DNA from: DASSKW01 sp035701115
Lineage (GTDB): Bacteria > Pseudomonadota > Gammaproteobacteria > Natronospirales > REEB76
DNA length: 13,645 nucleotides
Direction: 5' to 3'
Assembly: GCA_035701115.1 (NCBI GenBank)
Contig: DASSOA010000139.1
Span: forward strand, 1-13,645
Part shown: positions 1-4,859 of the stretch, piece after piece
How the letters are laid out: each line of letters opens with the position of its first letter
Position numbering within the stretch: the stretch's first letter is position 1
The notes under the pieces: model-generated
Seen by the model: only the letters and a program-made list of their open reading frames with translations
Database searches by the model: none
Told to the model about the DNA's origin: nothing
Program-made: the position numbers and the translations under genes

Positions 1-744
1 GTGGTGATCGTGGATACCTCGCACGGCCACAGCAAGGGCGTGCTCGACACCGTAAAGCGGATCAAGCAGCAGCATCGCGATCTCGCTGTGATCGGCGGCA
101 ACATTGTCACGGCCGACGCGGCGCATGCGCTGGTCGAGGCCGGCGCGGACGGCGTCAAGGTCGGCATCGGTCCCGGTTCGATCTGCACCACCCGTATTGT
201 CGCCGGAGTCGGCGTGCCGCAGATCAGTGCGGTGGCGAACGTCGCGGAAGCGCTTGCCAAAAAAGGCATACCGCTGATTGCAGACGGCGGCATCCGGTAT
301 TCGGGTGACGTGTCCAAAGCCCTGGCGGCGGGCGCGTACTCGGTGATGATCGGCGGCCTGTTCGCCGGTACCGAAGAGGCGCCGGGCGAAGTCGAGCTGT
401 ATCAGGGCCGCTCCTACAAATCCTATCGCGGCATGGGTTCGCTGGGAGCCATGGCACAGAAGCAGGGCTCCGCGGACCGTTACTTCCAGGACGCCACCGA
501 CGAAGTCGAAAAACTGGTGCCGGAAGGCATCGAGGGGCGCGTACCTTATAAGGGCAGCATGGTGGCGATCATCCATCAGCTGATGGGCGGCGTGCGTTCC
601 AGCATGGGCTACACCGGCTGCCGCAACATTGACGAAATGCGCACCAGGCCCGGCTTTGTGCGCATCACCGGTGCGGGAATGCGCGAAAGCCACGTGCACG
701 ATGTCACCATTACCAAGGAAGCGCCTAACTACCGTATCGAATGA
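1..744 (+). CDS. guaB: IMP dehydrogenase, C-terminal half (5' end outside window)
   Basis: IMP dehydrogenase oxidises IMP to XMP with NAD+, the first committed step of GMP synthesis in the cytoplasm. The 247 visible residues match the second half of the (beta/alpha)8 barrel. The catalytic loop GPGSICTTR has its Cys at visible residue 62, followed by the IMP-binding segment ADGGIR (94-99) and the flap motif YRGMGS (142-147). The C-terminal ESHVHDVTITKE is typical of bacterial enzymes. The GTG at position 1 is an internal valine, not a start. Compared with the usual length of about 490 residues, roughly 240 residues, including the CBS domains, lie upstream of the window. The gene is followed at once by an intrinsic terminator and then guaA, the next enzyme of the pathway. 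Identification is very secure. Confidence 0.97.
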   Translation: MVIVDTSHGHSKGVLDTVKRIKQQHRDLAVIGGNIVTADAAHALVEAGADGVKVGIGPGSICTTRIVAGVGVPQISAVANVAEALAKKGIPLIADGGIRYSGDVSKALAAGAYSVMIGGLFAGTEEAPGEVELYQGRSYKSYRGMGSLGAMAQKQGSADRYFQDATDEVEKLVPEGIEGRVPYKGSMVAIIHQLMGGVRSSMGYTGCRNIDEMRTRPGFVRITGAGMRESHVHDVTITKEAPNYRIE

Positions 745-750
745 GATCAG

Positions 751-780
751 GGAAGGCCGCCAAGCGGCCTTTCTTGTTTT
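751..780 (+). terminator. Intrinsic terminator between guaB and guaA
   Basis: A perfect 8-bp stem AAGGCCGC (753-760) / GCGGCCTT (764-771) with a CAA loop can be extended by one G-U and one G-C pair to 751-773. A T-rich tract (771-780, broken by C and G) follows. It starts 7 nt after the guaB stop and ends 33 nt before the guaA start, so it can end the guaB transcript or set a read-through level into guaA. Confidence 0.8.
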
Positions 781-812
781 GGGAAACCGATTTTTGCCGG
801 AAGCCTGACACC

Positions 813-2390
813 ATGACCCAGCCCGACATTCATGCCGAGCGCATTCTGATTCTCGACTTCGGTTCGCAGTGGACCCAACTCATCGCGCGGCGCGTGCGCG
901 AGATCGGCGTGTTCTGCGAAATCCACGCACCCGACATCAGTGCTGAGGCGCTGCGCGAGTTCGCGCCGCGCGGCGTGATTCTCTCGGGCGGACCGGAGTC
1001 CGTCGTCGGCGACGCAACCCCGAAAACGTCGCGCGCCGTGTTCGAACTGGGCGTTCCGGTGCTCGGCATCTGCTACGGCATGCAGGACATGGCCGCGCAG
1101 CTCGGCGGCAAGGTCGAATCCGGCTCGCATCGTGAATTCGGCATGGAACGTATGACCATTACCGCGCCGTCAAAATTGCTCGACGGAATTCAGGATGGCG
1201 TGGCCGGTGACGGCAAGCCGTTCCTCGAAGTGATGATGAATCACGGCGATTCCGTCACCGGGCTGCCGCCGGGGTTTGTCCTGACGGGCCGGTCGAAAGA
1301 CGAATCCTGCGCCGCCATCGCCGACGACGCGCGCCGCTTCTACGGCGTGCAGTTCCATCCCGAAGTCACGCAGACGCCGCAGGGCGGCCGGATTCTGTCG
1401 CGTTTCGTGCTGGAACTGTGCGGCTGCAAGGCGCTGTGGGATTCCACGCGCATCATTGACGACGCGATCCGATCGGTGCGCGAAAAGGTGGGCGCCGGAA
1501 AAGTCCTGTTGGGATTGTCCGGCGGCGTGGATTCATCCGTGGTTGCCGCGTTGCTGCATCGCGCGATCGGCGATCAGCTGACCTGTGTGTTTGTAGATAC
1601 CGGCCTGTTGCGCCTGCACGAGGGCGATCAGGTCATGGAGACATTTGCGCGGCACATGGGTGTGCGCGTGATTCGTGTGGATGCCGAAGCGCGCTTCATG
1701 GCTGCGCTGAAAGGCATCACCGATCCGGAACAGAAACGCAAGATCATCGGCAAGTCCTTCATTGACGTGTTCGAGGAGGAGGCCGCAAAAATCACTGACG
1801 TGGACTGGCTCGCGCAAGGGACGATTTATCCCGACGTGATCGAATCCGCCGCCGCCAGCGGCAAGGCGCACGTCATCAAGTCGCATCACAACGTCGGTGG
1901 CCTGCCGTCGCACATGCGCATGAAGCTGGTGGAACCGCTGCGCGAACTGTTCAAGGACGAGGTGCGCAAGATCGGCGTCGAACTCGGGTTGCCGCACGAC
2001 ATGGTGTACCGTCACCCGTTCCCCGGCCCCGGTCTGGGTGTGCGCATTCTGGGCGAGGTCAAAAAGGAATTTGCGGATCTGCTGCGCCAGGCCGATGCCA
2101 TCTATATTGACGAACTGCACAAGGCGAAACTGTACGACAAGGTCAGCCAGGCGTTTGCCGTGTTTCTCCCGGTGCGGTCGGTGGGCGTCATGGGCGACGG
2201 CCGCCGTTACGATTACGTCGTCGCGTTGCGTGCGGTCGAGACGATTGATTTCATGTCGGCTCGTTGGGCGCATTTGCCATACGAATTTCTGGATCGCGTG
2301 TCGCGCCGCATCTGCAACGAAGTGAATGGCATCTCACGTGTAGTCTATGACGTGACGGGCAAGCCGCCCGGTACGATCGAATGGGAGTGA
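813..2390 (+). CDS. guaA: GMP synthase (glutamine-hydrolysing)
   Basis: GuaA converts XMP to GMP using ATP and ammonia from glutamine. The reading frame opens at 741, inside the guaB stop region, but the start at 813 is chosen. It gives 525 residues, the usual length, begins just before the first beta strand (ILILDFGSQ), and has GGAAG 9 nt upstream. The first 24 codons of the open frame cross the terminator. The N-terminal class I glutamine amidotransferase domain has its nucleophile in GICYGM (Cys87) and the His-Glu pair in FHPEVT (His182, Glu184). The ATP-pyrophosphatase domain has the P-loop SGGVDSS (236-242). The dimerisation domain ends in the typical GTIEWE. guaB lies upstream, and a DUF4177 gene and tadA follow. 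Confidence 0.97.
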   Translation: MTQPDIHAERILILDFGSQWTQLIARRVREIGVFCEIHAPDISAEALREFAPRGVILSGGPESVVGDATPKTSRAVFELGVPVLGICYGMQDMAAQLGGKVESGSHREFGMERMTITAPSKLLDGIQDGVAGDGKPFLEVMMNHGDSVTGLPPGFVLTGRSKDESCAAIADDARRFYGVQFHPEVTQTPQGGRILSRFVLELCGCKALWDSTRIIDDAIRSVREKVGAGKVLLGLSGGVDSSVVAALLHRAIGDQLTCVFVDTGLLRLHEGDQVMETFARHMGVRVIRVDAEARFMAALKGITDPEQKRKIIGKSFIDVFEEEAAKITDVDWLAQGTIYPDVIESAAASGKAHVIKSHHNVGGLPSHMRMKLVEPLRELFKDEVRKIGVELGLPHDMVYRHPFPGPGLGVRILGEVKKEFADLLRQADAIYIDELHKAKLYDKVSQAFAVFLPVRSVGVMGDGRRYDYVVALRAVETIDFMSARWAHLPYEFLDRVSRRICNEVNGISRVVYDVTGKPPGTIEWE

Positions 2391-2417
2391 TTTTGAATAA
2401 TAATGATGGGGGCAGAC

Positions 2418-2618
2418 ATGAAATATGAGTACAAGACCCTGAATTTTCGCAAGCGGGCGTTTTTTACCTCCGCAGTCGACGTCAAGGCACTGGATGAAAT
2501 GCTCAATGAGTCTGCTGAAAAGGGCTGGGAACTCGTGAGCGTGAACCTCATAGGCTTGCTTGCACAGGCTGCGATTGTGGTATTGAAAAGACCGGCAACC
2601 AGCCCTGCGATGCGCTGA
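2418..2618 (+). CDS. DUF4177-type small protein
   Basis: This is a 66-residue protein of unknown function. It begins MKYEYKTLNF, has a central stretch with VDVKALDEMLNESAEKGWEL, and ends in a hydrophobic strand followed by VLKRP. This pattern (a strand, a helix with the EKGWELVSV signature, then a strand ending in a basic residue) is that of the DUF4177 family. ATGs at 2403 and 2406 are in frame, but the start at 2418 is chosen because a GGGGG tract at 2408-2412 gives a ribosome-binding site and because the family usually starts MKYEYK. No signal peptide is evident. It sits 27 nt after guaA and 10 nt before tadA, so it is probably co-transcribed with them. The family assignment is from memory and no function is proposed. 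Confidence 0.75.
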   Translation: MKYEYKTLNFRKRAFFTSAVDVKALDEMLNESAEKGWELVSVNLIGLLAQAAIVVLKRPATSPAMR

Positions 2619-2628
2619 GACATCCACA

Positions 2629-3093
2629 ATGCATGCCGATCAGTATGAAAGCGACGAGCGCTGGATGCAGGAAGCGCTGGCGCTGGCGCAGAAGGCCGAA
2701 GCGGAAGGCGAGGTGCCGGTTGGCGCGGTGATCGTTAAGAATGGCGAAATAATAGGCCGTGGCTGGAATCATCCGATTTCGGCACATGACCCCACCGCAC
2801 ACGCCGAAATTGTCGCGATGCGTGCGGCCGCCCAGTCTGTCGAAAACTATCGTCTGACCGACACCACGCTCTATGTGACCCTTGAACCGTGTCCGATGTG
2901 CGCGGGCGCCATGGTGCATGCCCGCATAGGGCGTCTGGTTTTTGGCGCCACGGACCCGCGTGCCGGTGCGGCAGGGACCGTCTTCAATCTCGTGCAGGCC
3001 GATGCGTTAAATCACCGCCTGAATGTCACTGGCGGTGTGCTGGCTGAGGCATGCGGTGACATTCTGAAGCGGTTTTTTGCCCAACGCCGATAA
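2629..3093 (+). CDS. tadA: tRNA-specific adenosine deaminase TadA
   Basis: TadA deaminates the wobble adenosine-34 of tRNA-Arg(ACG) to inosine. The 154-residue protein has the zinc-binding deaminase signature HAE (His58, catalytic Glu60) and PCPMC (Cys88, Cys91), with VPVGAVIV leading into the core. The C-terminal helix ends CGDILKRFFAQRR, as in TadA rather than in cytosine or guanine deaminases. The ATG at 2629 follows the DUF4177 stop by 10 nt without a clear Shine-Dalgarno sequence, so translational coupling is plausible. No convincing terminator follows. The adjacent tRNA-Ser gene on the other strand is not a TadA substrate, since its anticodon is CGA. Confidence 0.95.
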   Translation: MHADQYESDERWMQEALALAQKAEAEGEVPVGAVIVKNGEIIGRGWNHPISAHDPTAHAEIVAMRAAAQSVENYRLTDTTLYVTLEPCPMCAGAMVHARIGRLVFGATDPRAGAAGTVFNLVQADALNHRLNVTGGVLAEACGDILKRFFAQRR

Positions 3094-3113
3094 CGAAAGC
3101 AGGCATTTGAAGA

Positions 3114-3132
3114 TGGCGGAGGGGGTGGGATT
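3114..3132 (-). repeat. Direct copy of the tRNA-Ser 3' end (T-loop to CCA)
   Basis: These 19 nt are identical to 3292-3310, the last 19 nt of the tRNA-Ser gene: the 3' side of the T-arm, the acceptor strand, the discriminator G and CCA. The copy lies exactly 178 bp from the original, downstream on the minus strand. Similarity fades into an imperfect TGAA-containing flank on the 3' side and stops within the T-loop on the other, so this is a fragment and not a second tRNA. No partner acceptor strand occurs at tRNA distance. Confidence 0.85.
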
Positions 3133-3202
3133 GCTCGCCCGATCCTGGGGTTCACCCCGCGGGCCCGTCTGCGGCGGTCCAGAATTGTTCCCGACAATTT
3201 TG

Positions 3203-3237
3203 TCGAACCCAACCAAGTGAACCACGTGGGTTCGAAT
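3203..3237 (-). repeat. Inverted T-arm copy and hairpin in the tRNA-Ser trailer
   Basis: On the plus strand, CCACGTGGGTTCGAAT at 3222-3237 is the exact reverse complement of 3308-3323, the 5' side of the tRNA-Ser T-arm. In a minus-strand transcript the trailer would thus carry 16 nt perfectly complementary to the mature tRNA. Within the trailer, TCGAACCCA (3203-3211) and TGGGTTCGA (3227-3235) form a 9-bp stem with a 15-nt loop. A smaller hairpin, CGACAA/TTGTCG, lies at 3192-3205. Confidence 0.7.
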
Positions 3238-3291
3238 TGTTGGATGAGTTGCGCCGATGGGACACTGGCCTTGCGTGGGCTTGCTGAAAGT

Positions 3292-3383
3292 TGGCGGAGG
3301 GGGTGGGATTCGAACCCACGTGGGGCGATTAGCCCCCAACCGATTTCGAGTCGGTGCCGTTGTGACCGCTTCGGTACCCCTCC
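3292..3383 (-). tRNA. tRNA-Ser (anticodon CGA)
   Basis: Read on the minus strand, the acceptor stem is GGAGGGG/CCCCTCC, the D-arm starts CCGAAGCGG, and the anticodon arm ACCGA-CTCGAAA-TCGGT places CGA at positions 34-36. A long class II variable arm (GGGG/CCCC) follows, then the T-arm GTGGG-TTCGAAT-CCCAC, discriminator G and an encoded CCA. It decodes UCG. The 92-nt length and long variable arm are normal for serine tRNAs. The nearest plausible -10 box lies about 160 bp upstream, in front of a partial copy of the tRNA 5' end (3511-3528), so the precursor probably has a long structured leader. Confidence 0.96.
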
Positions 3384-3436
3384 GGTAAACTGGGTACTCA
3401 ATTCTGCCGCTAAATCCGTCCTTGGAGCGCCGACCA

Positions 3437-3457
3437 GTCTCGTCGTCCTGACGAGAC
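3437..3457. repeat. Hairpin A in the tRNA-Ser leader region
   Basis: GTCTCGTC (3437-3444) pairs perfectly with GACGAGAC (3450-3457) around a 5-nt loop. An outer helix GCGCCG (3427-3432) / CGGCGC (3465-3470) can enclose it. It could fold in RNA from either strand; the inferred transcript is the minus-strand tRNA-Ser leader. No T-run follows, so it is not a standard terminator. Confidence 0.6.
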
Positions 3458-3468
3458 GTTCCGCCGGC

Positions 3469-3491
3469 GCGAGATGCCACCGGCATCTCGC
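3469..3491. repeat. Hairpin B, perfect 10-bp stem with 3-nt loop
   Basis: GCGAGATGCC (3469-3478) pairs perfectly with GGCATCTCGC (3482-3491) around a 3-nt loop. Its first two bases are shared with the outer helix of the neighbouring hairpin (3465-3470), so the two structures are partly mutually exclusive. There is no T-tract on either strand. Confidence 0.65.
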
Positions 3492-3510
3492 TGAAAGGCA
3501 CCGGCGTCAC

Positions 3511-3528
3511 CCGCTTCGGTACCCCTCC
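3511..3528 (-). repeat. Direct copy of the tRNA-Ser 5' end
   Basis: These 18 nt are identical to 3366-3383 and read GGAGGGGTACCGAAGCGG on the minus strand: the 5' acceptor strand, positions 8-9 and the start of the D-arm. The copy is 145 bp upstream of the intact gene. The sequence after it does not continue as a recognisable tRNA. Confidence 0.85.
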
Positions 3529-3545
3529 AAGGGGGCGGCATTTTA
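3529..3545 (-). promoter_or_regulatory. Probable -10 box and GC-rich discriminator for the tRNA-Ser transcript
   Basis: On the minus strand TAAAAT (3545-3540) is followed by GCCGCCCCC (3539-3531) and then TT before the partial tRNA 5' end at 3528. A -10 box plus a very GC-rich discriminator is the usual layout for stable-RNA promoters under stringent control. No good -35 is visible at 16-18 nt (TGTGGA at 17 nt is poor). No comparable box was seen immediately before the intact tRNA at 3383. Confidence 0.45.
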
Positions 3546-3661
3546 ACCCAGAAACATCCGCTTCCACAGCCCAGTCGGCCTGTTTTGGAAGGATTGCGTG
3601 GCAGGCCCGGTCGTGCTCCGGTAAAATTTCATTATCTCCACCGGTACGTATTGGCCAACTC

Positions 3662-3994
3662 ATGCCCGCCCGCCATATCTACAAGATTACGTTCATGAAC
3701 CAGGGCAAGATCTACGAGGTCTATGCCCGCAAGGTCAGCCAGGAAGGCTTCTGGGGATTCATCGAGGTCGAGCAACTGGTGTTCGGCGAGCGCTCCGGCG
3801 TGGTGGTGGATCCCGGCGAGGAAAAGCTCAAGGACGAATTTGCCGGGGTGAAGCGTACCTACATCCCGATGCATGCCGTGATCCGGATTGATGAGGTGGC
3901 GCAGGAAGGGGTCGCCAAGATCGTCACACCCGAGACGGGCAGCAACGTCACGCCGTTCCCGATGCCGGTCTATACGCCGGGCAACAAGAAATGA
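3662..3994 (+). CDS. DUF1820 family protein
   Basis: This 110-residue soluble protein of unknown function begins with a strand-rich segment (HIYKITFMNQGKIYEVYAR) followed by GFWGFIEVEQLVFGE. A middle part has KLKDEFAGVKRTYIPMHAVIRIDEV, and the tail is polar and proline-rich. This is the pattern of the DUF1820 family of Gammaproteobacteria, where such short proteins often sit next to housekeeping genes. No signal peptide, membrane segment or metal motif is visible. The ATG at 3662 is the first in frame; no strong Shine-Dalgarno precedes it. TAAAAT at 3622-3627 is a possible -10 box with no good -35. The next gene starts 40 nt after the stop on the same strand and may be co-transcribed. Confidence 0.8.
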   Translation: MPARHIYKITFMNQGKIYEVYARKVSQEGFWGFIEVEQLVFGERSGVVVDPGEEKLKDEFAGVKRTYIPMHAVIRIDEVAQEGVAKIVTPETGSNVTPFPMPVYTPGNKK

Positions 3995-4034
3995 CGCGGA
4001 TTGTTCCGCCGCCGACCGCCGGATTTGCCTGAGC

Positions 4035-4793
4035 ATGCGGTTTGCGTCGCTGGGCAGCGGCAGCCGCGGAAATGCCACGCTGGTCGAGGCGGACGGCACC
4101 TGCTTACTGGTTGATTGCGGGTTCTCGGTCAGCGAAACCAGGGCCCGGCTGGCACGGCTCTCGGTCGAAGCCGATTCCATTGCCGCGATTCTGGTCACCC
4201 ACGAACACACCGATCACGCCAGCGGGGTGGCACGCGTTGCCGCGCGGTTCGGCATTCCGGTCTGGTGTACCGCGGGCACCCTGAACGCCAGCACCCGCTA
4301 CGGTCTGGAATCGGCTACCTTGTTCAATCCGCACGATGTGTTTTCGATCGGGGCGATCGAGGTGACGCCGGTTGCGGTGCCGCACGATGCCCGCGAACCC
4401 GCCCAGTTCATTTTCAGCGACGGGCAGCGCCGGTTCGGCATGCTGACGGATACCGGACACATCACCCCGCACATCGAGCGGGTGTTCGATGGCTGCGATG
4501 CCTTGCTCATTGAATGCAATCACGACGCCGGGCTGCTGATGGACGGTCCCTATCCGCCGAGCCTCAAGGCACGGGTCGGGGGTCCGTTGGGACATTTGAG
4601 CAATGCCCAGGCCGCCGCCTTGCTCGCCACGCTGGATCTCGGCCGTCTGCAACATCTGGTGGCAGCACATCTTTCCGACAAGAACAACACGCCGGCGCTG
4701 GCGCAGGCCGCGCTGGCGGAAGCCGCGGATTGCGAGCCTGACTGGATTGCCGTGGCGGATCAGCTCGACGGCCTCGACTGGCGTTCCATCTGA
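4035..4793 (+). CDS. YycJ-type metallo-beta-lactamase-fold hydrolase
   Basis: This is a 252-residue cytoplasmic metal-dependent hydrolase of the MBL fold. The N-terminus MRFASLGSGSRGNATLVE is the hallmark of YycJ/WalJ-like proteins. The dinuclear metal site is complete: THEHTDH (His56, His58, Asp60, His61), His117 in VPHDA, Asp139 in TDTGH, and His212 in AAHLSDKNN. GHLSN (186-190) is also typical of this branch. Relatives have been proposed to be 5'-3' exonucleases; the substrate here is unknown. The frame is open from 3888, overlapping the DUF1820 gene, but the start at 4035 is chosen because family homology begins exactly there. The ribosome-binding site is weak. Confidence 0.88.
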   Translation: MRFASLGSGSRGNATLVEADGTCLLVDCGFSVSETRARLARLSVEADSIAAILVTHEHTDHASGVARVAARFGIPVWCTAGTLNASTRYGLESATLFNPHDVFSIGAIEVTPVAVPHDAREPAQFIFSDGQRRFGMLTDTGHITPHIERVFDGCDALLIECNHDAGLLMDGPYPPSLKARVGGPLGHLSNAQAAALLATLDLGRLQHLVAAHLSDKNNTPALAQAALAEAADCEPDWIAVADQLDGLDWRSI

Positions 4794-4803
4794 AACGTGC
4801 TGC

Positions 4804-4832
4804 TGGAGCGACAGGTGGGCTTCGGCTAAAAT
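4804..4832 (+). promoter_or_regulatory. Candidate sigma-70 promoter for purL
   Basis: A -10 box TAAAAT (4827-4832) lies 17 nt after TGGAGC (4804-4809), a poor -35 match (3 of 6). A GC-rich stretch AGCGCCCCG follows. The predicted start gives a leader of about 20 nt to the purL ATG at 4860. No clear PurR-like operator was seen. Confidence 0.45.
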
Positions 4833-4859
4833 AGCGCCCCGCACCGCAAAGGACAGGTC

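Noticed and set aside
1533..2273. 246-codon minus-strand open frame opposite guaA
   Set aside because: Shadow of the guaA coding frame; no domain pattern and no ribosome-binding context.
2418..2430. 13-nt identity ATGAAATATGAGT between the DUF4177 start and 11400-11412
   Set aside because: Short, AT-rich, in unrelated contexts (coding start versus intergenic), with no further similarity on either side; treated as chance.
2629..3383. Functional link between tadA and the adjacent tRNA-Ser
   Set aside because: TadA acts on A34 of tRNA-Arg(ACG); this tRNA has C34, and the genes are on opposite strands.
3448..3496. Hammerhead-like core (CTGACGA at 3448-3454 and GAAA at 3493-3496)
   Set aside because: No stem II follows CTGACGA directly and no stem I/III closes the core; the intervening perfect hairpin begins too far away.
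3114..3528. Second or third complete tRNA gene from the flanking tRNA fragments
   Set aside because: The 5' fragment has no matching 3' acceptor strand at tRNA distance, and the 3' fragment has no 5' partner; no anticodon arm was found in either.
3217..3546. Open frames on both strands across the tRNA-Ser region
   Set aside because: They run through the intact tRNA gene and its repeats, with no protein-like composition.
3599..3617. Sigma-54-like promoter (TGGCAG...) before the DUF1820 gene
   Set aside because: The GG and GC elements do not have the required spacing.
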